From: Stentor coeruleus
Lineage: Eukaryota > Ciliophora > Heterotrichea > Heterotrichida > Stentoridae
Assembly (NCBI GenBank): GCA_001970955.1
Contig: MPUH01001251.1
Location: forward strand, 1-20,186
DNA: 20,186 bases
Direction of reading: 5' to 3'
The position numbers were made by a program, and so were the translations under genes. Positions 9,310 through 17,897 of the stretch are shown one piece after another (the stretch's first letter is position 1; every line of letters begins with the position of its first letter). Below the pieces are notes generated by a model. It did no database searches and had not been told where the DNA came from. It saw nothing but the letters and a program-made list of their open reading frames with translations.

Positions 9310-9843
9310 CTAAAATGTTGCATCTAAATGCCAAATCAGACCAGGAAACGCGCTAAAACTATTCACTTTACACAACCTTCCTTCCCATTCATCAACACTT
9401 TTTACTTGTTCCCTTAAATGCCCTGCTAAAAAATTTTCTAAATCATAGTCGGCATTCTCTCTGGCAAGTTTAAAAAGATCATAGTAATTTTTATAGTTAT
9501 CTTTTTCTAGTTGGTATAAAAACTCAATAACACATTTTTCACTTTTCCAATCCTTTTGTGGCATTTCTGGGAAAATCACTTCAACTGTGTCACCTCTTTC
9601 AGTCACATAGCTGAGGATTTCGTCGAAATGTTTTTTTTCTTCTTCAGCCTCTTGGTTTAGCTTCTTGGCTATGTTTTTTAAATGCTTAGCTTCAAACCAA
9701 TATGAGGCTTCTTTGTATATTCCAAAAGCCCCAAGTTCACAACTCGCCTGCTGTAGAAGCGCCTTTCTTAATAGACCACCCAGTNGTTCACAACTCGCCT
9801 GCTGTAGAAGCGCCTTTCTTAATAGACCACCCAGTAATGCCAT
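9310..9843 (-). CDS. Ferritin (bacterial/FtnA-like), with artificial 51-nt internal duplication
   Basis: Minus strand, ATG 9841-9843 to TAG 9310-9312. It is a four-helix ferritin: CELGAF supplies the first ferroxidase Glu, EAEEEKKH the E-x-x-H pair, YQLEKDNY the third-helix Glu, HLREQVKS the E-Q pair, and WHLDATF the short terminal helix seen in FtnA-type ferritins. Positions equal to FtnA Glu129 and Glu130 appear as K and S, so one iron-site ligand seems missing. Near the N terminus a 50-nt block plus an N is present twice and in frame, adding 17 codons. Removing one copy leaves about 160 residues, the usual ferritin length, so the duplication is judged an assembly fault. No targeting peptide is seen, which suggests a cytosolic iron store. 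Confidence 0.85.
   Translation of the reverse strand: MALLGGLLRKALLQQASCEXLGGLLRKALLQQASCELGAFGIYKEASYWFEAKHLKNIAKKLNQEAEEEKKHFDEILSYVTERGDTVEVIFPEMPQKDWKSEKCVIEFLYQLEKDNYKNYYDLFKLARENADYDLENFLAGHLREQVKSVDEWEGRLCKVNSFSAFPGLIWHLDATF
9735..9835. repeat. Perfect 50-nt direct repeat around a single N (unmerged contig overlap)
   Basis: Bases 9735-9784 and 9786-9835 are identical, with N at 9785. The arrangement copy-N-copy is what results when two overlapping contig ends are scaffolded without merging. It lies inside the ferritin coding region. Confidence 0.9.
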
Positions 9844-9926
9844 TTATATTGAAAAATCCGTATTTTTATCCACAATAGCAAATTAAGGGTTTTTAACAAA
9901 TAATTTTTTGTTAATAAACATATAAC
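9844..9926. promoter_or_regulatory. 83-nt shared upstream region of ferritin (-) and kinesin (+)
   Basis: Only 83 nt separate the two ATG codons, so both 5' leaders and core promoters must fit in or overlap this AT-rich stretch. No defined motif is recognisable. A bidirectional promoter is inferred from the spacing. Confidence 0.5.
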
Positions 9927-11297
9927 ATGGAAACTACAGCTCAAGTCGCAATTCGAATACTTCCTTTAAGACCTAATGATCCTTCTTTTAATCAACAACA
10001 AATTTCATATAAAGAAAACACATTAAAAATATCACTTCCTGACAAACCTTTAGAATCTGAATTTGATAAAGTTTTTGGACCTTTTGAATCCCAAGAAAAT
10101 ATCTTTAATTTTATTTGCCCTATTATTGAATCATATGATAAAGGAATAAGCAGTACAATTCTCGCATATGGACAAACAGGTTCAGGTAAAACTTATACAA
10201 TGTTTGGAAATTCAGATAATCATGGAATAATTCCAAGAGTAATTTCGCATATTTTCCGAGTTTTATCTTCAGATTACACAGTAAGATTTTCTATGATTAA
10301 AATTTATAATGAAAAGATTACAGATTTACTTGCAGAAAATATAGAGTCAAGATTTTTAAGCATAAGAAAACATCCTGATTATGGAATTTATATACAAAAT
10401 TTATCTGAATATGTTATTAAATCACCAGATGAAGCTTTAAGTCTTATTGAAAAAGGGAAAAATAATTGTCGTATGCAAAATACGATGATGTCTCTATGTA
10501 ATTTTAGATTAACCATTATATGCCAAATAACTATTATAAACACAAGTTTTAATAGAAATCACAGATTTTATAAATCAAAAATAACTTTGTGCGATTTACT
10601 TGGTAGTGAAAGAGTTGAAAAAACTAGAGCTTATAATTTATCACTAAAGGAAACTATTAATATTAATAAAAGTATTCAATGCTTACAAATTGTCATTTTT
10701 AATTTGACAAAAAATAATGGCTCGCATATTCCTTTTAGAGACTCAAAATTAACATTTTTATTAAATGAATCTTTAGAAGGAAAGCATAGGCTGGCTTTAA
10801 TTGGCACTTTAAATCCTGGAGTAAAAAATTTGTATGAGTCATTTTACACTATAAGATTTGCTAATTTATTTAAACAAACGAAAATAAAAATTAGGACTCA
10901 AGAAATTACGTTAAAAACTTTTGAAAACTTTGAAAATTTTGAAAGACAAAACATGATTATTAAAAAATTTAAAGAAAATTATGATGAGGGAAAAATTTAT
11001 CAAGAGGAGTTTCGAGATGCTCAAAATTTTAATGATAGGATATATTGTAAGAATATAGAAAAGATAATGAAAAAGAATAAAATTATGAAATATGCGATGA
11101 TAAAATATTTGACCTTGACTGAAAAAATTGTTGAGGTAGTTGATTTTGAAAGAAAACAATTTGGATGTATTGAAATAAAAAATGATTATAAGAAAAGAAG
11201 AAGAAGTTGTAGCACAGTTTGTAGATGGGATAAAAATATAAAGGGCTTTAAAATGCAAAATAAAAGTAGTATTATTATAGATAATATAGAAGTCTAG
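9927..11297 (+). CDS. Divergent kinesin motor protein with altered switch I
   Basis: 456 residues, ATG to TAG, no intron. The motor spans about residues 5-325: P-loop GQTGSGKT at 82-89, preceded by STILAYG, switch II DLLGSE at 223-228 (usually DLAGSE), INKSI at 246-250 and IPFRDSKLT at 268-276. Switch I, normally NxxSSRSH, is replaced by SLCNFRLT at about 189-196; only the Arg is kept. The tail is short, Lys-rich and helical, ending near a basic KKRRRS cluster and then a Ser-rich stretch. Kinesins move along microtubules using ATP. Loss of the switch I serines and final His suggests slow or absent ATPase, or a rigor-type binder. The subfamily is not clear; the protein is shorter than most kinesins. 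Confidence 0.85.
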   Translation: METTAQVAIRILPLRPNDPSFNQQQISYKENTLKISLPDKPLESEFDKVFGPFESQENIFNFICPIIESYDKGISSTILAYGQTGSGKTYTMFGNSDNHGIIPRVISHIFRVLSSDYTVRFSMIKIYNEKITDLLAENIESRFLSIRKHPDYGIYIQNLSEYVIKSPDEALSLIEKGKNNCRMQNTMMSLCNFRLTIICQITIINTSFNRNHRFYKSKITLCDLLGSERVEKTRAYNLSLKETININKSIQCLQIVIFNLTKNNGSHIPFRDSKLTFLLNESLEGKHRLALIGTLNPGVKNLYESFYTIRFANLFKQTKIKIRTQEITLKTFENFENFERQNMIIKKFKENYDEGKIYQEEFRDAQNFNDRIYCKNIEKIMKKNKIMKYAMIKYLTLTEKIVEVVDFERKQFGCIEIKNDYKKRRRSCSTVCRWDKNIKGFKMQNKSSIIIDNIEV

Positions 11298-11317
11298 TTT
11301 GTTCTTGATGGAAAGTT

Positions 11318-11351
11318 AGGATTGTGCTGATTCTACACATCACACAATTCT
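11318..11351. terminator. Strong hairpin just after the kinesin stop
   Basis: The arms 11318-11331 (aggattgtgctgat) and 11339-11351 (atcacacaattct) form 13 pairs, with one bulged C and one G-T pair, around a 7-nt loop. It starts 20 nt after the kinesin stop, in the gap between convergent genes. A role in 3'-end formation is a guess. Confidence 0.35.
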
Positions 11352-11523
11352 TAATTAAATTACCTAAAAAACTATTTTATTCAAATTAAAACCTTAAAAA
11401 AATCACTTCTTATTTCAATCATCTCCAAAATTCTCACCCTCCTTAATCAAATCCTCTAACATAAACCTTATAATCTAACCAAAACTAAATCTTTATACAA
11501 AATTTAAATTAAAATTTTTATCT

Positions 11524-12174
11524 CTAATGCCAAATTCTCTGATATTTTCTAAGTCTCGCAGAATTTACTTGGATTGGTTTATTATTAGAATAAAGGACAA
11601 CATCCTGATCCTCTTTACTCAAACTTCCCATTAAATTTTCCATTTCCTTACAGAACTCTTTAAAGTTAACAACAAGTTTTTTGCTTATAACTCTTGTAAA
11701 AAAAGGGGATATCGCTTTAAATACTGGTAGTTCAAGGTCGACTTCAGCAATAGTCCCAGAAGATATTTTCCCATCTCTTCCAGGATGTAGAAGGTTGAAT
11801 ATCATTGTAAATCTCTCAAGTTTCTTTTGTTGTAAAAAAATATCAGATTGTTTTCCTAGTATCAATTGATGAGATTTTTTACAGTTCATGATTTTTTTCT
11901 GAGAATAATCACGTATTCGGCTTGGAGTTCCTGGGGTTTTTGATCTTCCAGTTTGTAGTGAGGCTTGAAAAGCATTAAAATCTCTTTCGACTATTTCATC
12001 GATTTGCTTTTCTATTAGCATCTCCAGTTGGTTTTGCCTGTCTTTGTCTAGGTTGTGCTTTTTGCAGAAACTTTGTGCGAGATCGTTTGGTTCATCGTTT
12101 GCATGGATTGTTATTGTGTCGAAATATCCTTCTCCGAGTGTGACTTTTAGGATTAAAATTTCTTTTTGGGACAA
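11524..12174 (-). CDS. Unrecognised protein with degenerate EF-hand-like C-terminal half; no ATG start
   Basis: Stop is TAG at 11524-11526. The frame is open back to TAA at 12235-12237, but contains no ATG before residue 52 as counted from TTG 12174, used here as the nominal start (216 residues). Residues 5-55 (ILILKVTLGEG, ITIHANDEPNDLAQSF) look like a small beta-grasp-like module that I have the impression recurs in protist proteins; I cannot name it. Residues 125-185 resemble a pair of degenerate EF-hands: LHPGRDGKISSGT aligns with a calcium loop but lacks several acidic ligands, and VNFKEFCKEM fits the exit of a second. Thr/Pro/Ser-Arg linker in the middle. Function unknown. The lack of ATG means either a non-AUG start, a base error at TTG, or a missed first exon. 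Confidence 0.7.
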   Translation of the reverse strand: MSQKEILILKVTLGEGYFDTITIHANDEPNDLAQSFCKKHNLDKDRQNQLEMLIEKQIDEIVERDFNAFQASLQTGRSKTPGTPSRIRDYSQKKIMNCKKSHQLILGKQSDIFLQQKKLERFTMIFNLLHPGRDGKISSGTIAEVDLELPVFKAISPFFTRVISKKLVVNFKEFCKEMENLMGSLSKEDQDVVLYSNNKPIQVNSARLRKYQRIWH

Positions 12175-12991
12175 TTTATTTATAGGGTGTTTTAGAATTC
12201 TATAGGTAAAGAGAAAAATAGGAATCAGGAAATTTTAGAATTTTGAAGAATCGGAATGATAAAGTATTGAAAAATCCTGTTGGAAAACATTATTGTTAGG
12301 TTCTGTTATAATTATTGATGTTTGAAAAGGTTATTTTATAATGAAGATTTTAGTTATGATCAATTAAATGCAAATCACTTAAAAGAGCGAGTTAATTCAA
12401 AGATAGATACACATACATTAATATTGAGGGCATGTGGTTTGGCAATTAAAAATTTCCTTATCAAGTTGACAAAAAACAAAGATATGGGTTAAAGTAAACT
12501 CACAGAATTTTGTTAGAGAAGAAAGTATGAGTCAAATTTGTATGAAATCTTGGCATGGGCAATGAAAAAAAATATTTTAAAGAGAATTTATAATAATCTA
12601 GTCTATATAATATGATTTAATTTATAAATTATTATAACAAACTTGATGAATGATTGACCATATTCTTTATTCTCCAAAACATTAATTATAATTCATCATC
12701 CTAAAAAATTATTTTCTAACTACACAATAATCAACTTAAACTTATAATTTTCATACTCAACAAATCATCCAAAAAAATCCACATTTTTCTCAAAAACACA
12801 AATCAAATCATTTTCTACATTAAAAACTTACCTATTTCATGTATTTTACTATGAAAACCATATCTAAACCCTCATATCATTACCATCCAAAACAGCCTTT
12901 CCTAAAAAATCCACCATTTCATCCTCCAAAATTCCAAACTCCTCTTCAAAATTATTCTCTCCAAAAACCTCACAATTAAATGATTTACAAT
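12175..12991. other. Intergenic region, no gene
   Basis: This spacer of about 0.8 kb lies between the EF-hand-like gene (its 5' side) and the PP2C gene (its 3' side), both minus strand. The left part is G-rich and C-poor on the + strand, and the right part (about 12650-12990) is C-rich and nearly G-free. No coding potential is recognised. Confidence 0.55.
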
Positions 12992-14223
12992 TTAATTAAT
13001 CCTAAACACGACAATAATAGTAATATCATCAACATATCCTCCAGTCTTTAATGCTTTATTAGTAGCATAACTAGCCAGTGCATCCGCAGCATTGGCAAAA
13101 TCTTTAATTTTCCAGAATTTCGAGACAATTTCCACAACTTTATTATTACTCACTGAATCCCACAATCCATCTGTAGCCACTACAACAAATCTATCTGAAG
13201 TTTTTAAAGGGTAAACTTTAACTTCAGGTTCAGAAATCACCCCAAAACCTTCAGCAAAACTATCTCCTAAAGTCCGACTCATAGCTAATCCAGGACTATT
13301 TAAATTATATCCCCAAGCTCTAATTGGTCCAATAGTTTTACCAGTACAATCTTTTAAGCATCCAACACGACCTCCAAACTCTTCTATGCGTTTTTTTTCT
13401 AAAGGGTCTGAAGGTTTATGTTCTTTATTTAAAACTTTCCCAGTCCAGGAACGATCAAAACTTCCTATTAAAGCGCGGGAGTCTCCAATGCTAATACAAT
13501 AACAATCAGTTTCTGTAAATAAAACAGATAATAAAGTGCTTCCTGAAAAAGTAATGTCGATACATGATGATTTGAGCTCTGAGTCTAAGTTACTTATTGC
13601 TTGTAAAAATACTTTTTTATATGTATCTTCTAATGTTTTGAGGTTATTGTTGATGAGTATTGTTTAATAATTCCAGGAAACTGGTTCTCAAGATACTTAG
13701 AAACTACATGTCCTTCTGGTCCATGTCCGTCGAAAACTGTGAAAATATGCAGGTTTTTATATCCAAATGCATTTTTTATTGCCAAAAAACTATCTTGATT
13801 AAAAGTTTTCAGCTTGCCATCAATACTCCCTATACGACTTACTGTTGAGTACTCAACTCTTAACAGTTTTTTTCTAAAATCAATAGTTTTATTTGCCGGA
13901 ACTTCACCTATTTTTGTCTGCATGTTTTTTATCACCGGCCTTTTCTTCAAGTTTTTCTGCATGATTATTGTAGAATTTGTTTCTAAAGAAGGGAGTTTTA
14001 TGCTAAAAGATTTTGATACAGTTGGAGATGAAGGTTTTGAAGATATTCCCAAATATTTCATGCTCTGATTCGGTTTATGCTTGAGTTTATTAGAAACTTG
14101 AGAAAATGGTTTTAGTTTAGAAAGGCTTAGAGAGTTGTGGGTTATTCTTTTTAGATGGCTATGGTTTTGATTTTTTTTATGCTCCAGGTTTGAGGGAGAT
14201 TGGCTTATAATATTTTTTTCCAT
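12992..14223 (-). pseudogene. PP2C-type protein phosphatase, interrupted by one frameshift
   Basis: ATG 14221-14223 opens a frame ending at TAG 13630-13632; the rest of the enzyme continues in another frame to TAA 12992-12994. About 410 residues after a one-base correction. The first 110 residues are basic, Ser/Lys-rich and probably disordered. Then come the PP2C metal-site motifs: NQDSF, VFDGHGPEGH, FSGSTLLSVL, ISIGDSRALIGS, AMSRTLGD, VVATDGLWD and VDDITIIVV. All the usual Asp ligands are present. PP2C enzymes remove phosphate from Ser/Thr using Mg/Mn. The frame change must fall between about 13633 and 13666. No GT dinucleotide on the minus strand there allows a local-type intron, so a base error or a true mutation is likely. 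With every catalytic motif intact, a sequencing error is the better guess. Confidence 0.85.
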
Positions 14224-14931
14224 TGTTTAAGAAATATGGGAATAGTGTTTTTTATTATGTTGGTATAGATAATATTATAAGAAATTTAAAGGGAAAATAT
14301 AAAATTAGGAGACTTTGAAGATTTTGGTAATGGTTGATAGGATATTTTAAGTAGAAAGTCTAAGCATTTTGAGAGAAGGATGAGGTTGGTAGATACTTTT
14401 GGATNTTTTGGTAATGGTTGATAAGATATTTTAAGTAGAAAGTCTAAGCATTTTGAGAGAAGGATGAGGTTGGTAGATACTTTTGGATTAAAGATGAAAT
14501 TAATAATTTATAATATAAAATAATATATTAACTGTTGTTATTTATTTTAATGTGGTAATAGTAAAGGAATATTTAATGATTTATGTGTTTATTGTAATAA
14601 ATACATTTTGTTATAGTTTGTTCGATTTTTTATGTAAATATCAAATTTGATTTTATATATGAAGTACTCTTAAGGTTATTTATAACATATTATTAACTTA
14701 TAAATATGATTTCTTAACTCATAAAAACTTGAAATATAAAATAACTTAATATAACAGTTAACATTTTTTGTAAATAATTCCAAATATCATTTAATCCTCC
14801 TATAAATTCCTTATCCTAAACACCCTAAAACCTTAAATCAAGACATTACCTTACAATAAAAATCATTTAAGACCCTAACCTCATGAAAAAAAACTAACAA
14901 AATTTTATATTCTAACAGAAAACCAATTATA
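14224..14931. other. Divergent intergenic region with assembly duplication
   Basis: This spacer separates PP2C (-) from the tandem-FHA gene (+). The left part is G-rich and C-poor on the + strand, the right part (about 14760-14930) C-rich and G-poor. It contains an 83-nt copy on each side of an N. No gene is recognised. Confidence 0.6.
14322..14488. repeat. 83-nt direct repeat around a single N (unmerged contig overlap)
   Basis: Bases 14322-14404 and 14406-14488 match except for one position (gataGgat against gataAgat), with N at 14405. As at 9785, this looks like two overlapping contig ends joined without merging. The single mismatch may be an allele or a read error. Confidence 0.88.
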
Positions 14932-15792
14932 ATGGAAAATTTTCGTAAAGTCTTTTTTAACATAACCAGAAAATGTTGTTTTGGTTCTGATTATACACAA
15001 AATGAATCTATAGAACTTGAAGGTAAATCCAGTTTAGACATAACAAGTTCCCAAATCCCCCCTCAGCAGGTAGTCCAAATCCCATTAGTTTACCTTCATT
15101 TAAAAATCATCGTCATAGAAAGCGAAAAAGTTCCTCTTGGTAAAACTTATAATATAAGCCCTTTAGGGTTAAATAATACTGAAAGGACTACTTATGGAGA
15201 TGGTTGTGTTTATGCTGGATCTTTATATCAAGAAAATAATCGTATTGTTAATGATATAATACTGCCACAAAATGAAAAAGGTGTTGGGAAAAAACACTTT
15301 ATGATACAGTATAAAGGAGAACCTAAACCTTTATATTTAATTAAAGATCTTGGGGATGGAATGGGCACTTTTGTTAGGATTAGCAAACCTTTGACTTTAC
15401 AGACGAATTTTATTATATCATTTGGAGATTCACATATGATTATTATTATTGATAATTCCTACCCCCCAAAATTAACCTTGAGATTTATTGATGGGCCGAA
15501 ACTTGATGAGAAATTGTAAGAAATATGTAGTAAATTTTCACAAAATGACTCACCAATTATAATCGGAAGAATGAATGATTGTACAATCCGCTTTGAAGAC
15601 AACAGTTTATCTCGTTACCATTGTATCATCACCTACAAAGATCATTGGATAATCCAAGATGGTGATGGTAACAAAATCAGTACAAACGGGACATGGCTAT
15701 TTGTTGAAGATTTTTTCGAAATCCACAACGAAATGGTCTTCAAAGTTGGCGAAACAACTTTTCGAACAGAAACTTTTACAGCTAAATACTAA
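14932..15792 (+). CDS. Tandem FHA-domain protein, 2 exons
   Basis: Exons 14932-15515 and 15531-15792 give 281 residues, stop TAA. The C-terminal FHA domain (about 195-275) is canonical: G207-R208, the S220-L-S-R-Y-H225 core that contacts phosphothreonine, and N247-G-T249. An upstream segment (about 75-180) has the same order in weaker form: NDIILP, KKHFMIQY, YLIKDLGDGMGTFV and FGD, so it is probably a second, divergent FHA domain. The N-terminal region has a Cys pair (RKCCFG), a possible acylation site, but no Gly2. FHA domains bind phosphothreonine peptides, so the protein is likely a signalling adaptor. No catalytic domain is present. The next gene starts 74 nt downstream on the same strand. 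Confidence 0.8.
15516..15530 (+). other. 15-nt intron of the tandem-FHA gene
   Basis: Sequence gtaagaaatatgtag, phase 2. Retention reads TTG TAA. Removal makes TTT and joins LDEK to FKFSQNDSPIIIGR, completing the second FHA domain. Confidence 0.93.
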
Positions 15793-15866
15793 TCTAATTT
15801 CACTACTTTAAAACTATTTTATAAATAAAAAACTCAAAATAATAACAAAACCCAATTATCTAAAAA

Positions 15867-16701
15867 ATGGGCTGTTCATGCAAAGTTCAATTAGGCCAAG
15901 ATGCAGAATCAGAAGTCTCTCACGTGGTTTTAAAGGTAAAGTCTAAATAGTTAATAGAAGAAAAGTCATCTTTTGCAGCGAACTATGACGAAAAAACTAT
16001 TGATGCAAAAGTTGAGGGTTCTATTATAAAACCTAGCTCATTATGTTTGCAGATTCCTTTACAAGGACGAATGAGTTCTCCTGAAATCTCTAAAATCGAC
16101 ATAATCCTAACACCAAAATCTCATCCAAACATAATCCAAGAAGGGGAGTTAAAGAAATATCGTCCTGGATTTAAAAACCAGTTTATTTCCCGTTGGGGAG
16201 TTTTAACCCCTGAGTATTTTATGTACTTCAAAAACCGAGGCTCAGCTCAAATCTGGCGACAAAACCCTTTGTATTCTGTAAATGTTAATAAAATCAGCAC
16301 AGCATCAAAGTAAAAAAATATTTAGGGTCAGTTACAAAATTAAAGGATCTATAGAAAGTTCTGAACAATTTGAGGTTTATTTAAAAACTGAAGACCCTTT
16401 AGTTGATATTTCTAGACAAACACATAAAATGCCGTTGATGAAAAACTTGATTGATTTAACTAGTAGTCCTAGTGAGAAAAAATGTGTTGTTAGAGGAATG
16501 CTTATGAAAAGACCTTTAAGATTTGAGGCTAGTGAAAAGGATATAGGGGAAAATCTACCTGCTACTGTTGATAGAGTTTCGTGGAGTGTTAGGGAAGTAC
16601 AATGGTTTAGTTCTGAGAAAAGGTTGTTGTTTGTTGCAAATAGTAGGGCTGAAAGAGATTTTTGGGTTTTTAATATTGGAAAAGTTTGTAGTAAAGATTA
16701 A
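15867..16701 (+). CDS. PH-domain protein with predicted N-myristoyl/palmitoyl anchor, 3 exons
   Basis: Exons 15867-15935, 15951-16309 and 16326-16701 give 267 residues, stop TAA. The start MGCSCKV offers Gly2 for myristoylation and Cys3/Cys5 for palmitoylation. Residues 86 to about 262 form a PH domain: EGELKKYRPGFKNQFISRW, then GVLTPEYFMYFKN as strands 1-3, and the closing helix SRAERDFWVFNIGK with the invariant Trp at W256. A longer loop of about 60-70 residues lies before the last strands. PH domains bind phosphoinositides or proteins; together with the acyl anchor, stable membrane attachment is expected. The first ATG at 15867 is chosen because it gives the anchor motif and joins cleanly across the first intron. 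Confidence 0.8.
15936..15950 (+). other. 15-nt intron 1 of the PH-domain gene
   Basis: Sequence gtaaagtctaaatag, phase 0 after AAG; its TAG is an in-frame stop if retained. Removal links the MGCSC anchor exon to the PH-domain exon. Confidence 0.88.
16310..16325 (+). other. 16-nt intron 2 of the PH-domain gene
   Basis: Sequence gtaaaaaaatatttag, the only 16-nt intron seen. Phase 2; retention reads AAG TAA. Removing 16 nt, not 15, is required to enter the next frame, giving TASK-VSYKIKG within the PH domain. Confidence 0.92.
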
Positions 16702-17438
16702 AATTTTGCTGGGAGTTAGGATTTTTTCATGATTTGGGATTTTGATGTTTGAAAGTTTTTGGATTTTTGAGAAGGGGCTTCTGGTGGGATTTTTTGCTAA
16801 GTTTTGTTGGGTTTATTGGAAAAATAGTCACAAATCATCATTTCCACCTTTTTCATCTCCCAATTTTCCTTTCCCTTTACACAATCTAAAAATTAGTTTT
16901 ATCTTTCTATAAACATTCTAATAACTAGTCTAAACATTAACACAGGATCTATCGTCCAACATGAATCCATCAAAAATCTTAAAAATCAACACCCATAAAA
17001 ATTCTAAAATCCTAACAGATAAAAAAAACCTGTCTTTTTTATTAAGCAAACATAATCTTAACTCTAAACTTTATTAAACTTAACAACACCTTCTTAATAT
17101 TTTTTTACCTTCTAAAATATCCTAACGCTTTTTATTCAATTAATATCGTGAATCACCCAGCTTTTCACATGACATTTATGTAACCTGTTATATCAAATAT
17201 CACCACTCAATTCCTGACAAAGTTAAACCCTTGTCTAAGCTTTAATTTCAAAACAAAATCATCTTCTTCTTATAACAAAATCATCATAAATATAAGTTTT
17301 CATCCTTATTCCTCCAAAATGTATTTTTTCCCTTTAAATTTGAAAATCTCTTCTAATTTCCAATATCTCCTATAAGAATTCCACCAATATTGTATTAAAA
17401 TTTATACTACTGATAATGTAATTTACTATTCCAAGCAC
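16702..17438. other. Convergent intergenic region with sharp skew flip
   Basis: No gene is recognised. On the + strand 16702-16820 has 36 G and 5 C, while 16831-16920 has 1 G and 24 C, so the switch falls near 16825. The C-rich stretch continues toward the stop of the minus-strand gene at 17439. Confidence 0.6.
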
Positions 17439-17897
17439 TTACTGTATGCAGCATCTCCATTGGTTATCGATTTCTTCATAAAGCTCGATTTCATTGTCAA
17501 AATCTTCATGCTTTTGCAAGTATTTTACCGTCGTTAATGTAGTCAATGTGTTAATTTTTTTGAAGTAACACGTTTTTTTACTGTAATCCTTGTAATCTAT
17601 TCTAAGATTTGACAAAAATCTTGTTATTGTATCAACGCATTTCTGAATGTTTTCAAAGTTTTTTTCAAATTCCTTAAGTTCTTTCTGAAGTATCAAGGAT
17701 TGTTTTACTAGTTCTGGAGCTTCTAAATTCTCACAGTCTTTAGAAAGATTTCTAGACAAAACTCGGAGTTTTTTCCAATCACTTACTAGTATGGCCTCGA
17801 CAAAGTCGTTTTGATAAAAGGACAGTTTTTCCTCGCAGAACTTAAGAAGAAGCTTCTTTCGGCATTCAATGATCATTCGTGAGTTAGTGGTTTCCAT
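17439..17897 (-). CDS. Degenerate HPt-like helical protein with C-terminal CaaX box CCIQ
   Basis: 152 residues, ATG 17895-17897 to TAA 17439-17441. Residues 15-75 align in register with histidine phosphotransfer (HPt) domains: LLLKFCEEKL, then D40-W-K-K-L, R-V-L-S-R-N-L-S-K (47-53 region) where HPt has A-H-x-L-K-G, and LEAPEL where HPt has LGAxxL. The phosphoacceptor His is replaced by R49 and the following Lys-Gly by Ser-Lys, so it could not act as a phosphotransfer protein. The last four residues, CCIQ, form a farnesylation box identical to that of PRL-1 phosphatase. A membrane-tethered helical-bundle adaptor is a reasonable inference. The HPt match is by eye and could be an unrelated helical bundle. 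Confidence 0.7.
   Translation of the reverse strand: METTNSRMIIECRKKLLLKFCEEKLSFYQNDFVEAILVSDWKKLRVLSRNLSKDCENLEAPELVKQSLILQKELKEFEKNFENIQKCVDTITRFLSNLRIDYKDYSKKTCYFKKINTLTTLTTVKYLQKHEDFDNEIELYEEIDNQWRCCIQ

Noticed and set aside
9665..9886. + strand frame over the ferritin start
   Set aside because: Antisense to ferritin and includes the artificial duplication and the N.
10911..11258. Minus-strand frame opposite the kinesin tail
   Set aside because: F/I/L-rich antisense shadow of a Lys/Glu-rich tail.
11681..11869. + strand frame opposite the EF-hand-like gene
   Set aside because: Antisense shadow without any domain.
13660..14068. Two + strand frames opposite the PP2C gene
   Set aside because: Both are antisense to recognisable PP2C sequence.
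17425..17441. Possible 17-nt intron gtaagtgcttggaatag at the end of the HPt-like gene
   Set aside because: All supported introns are 15 or 16 nt, and the stop gives a sensible CaaX end; kept only as an alternative.
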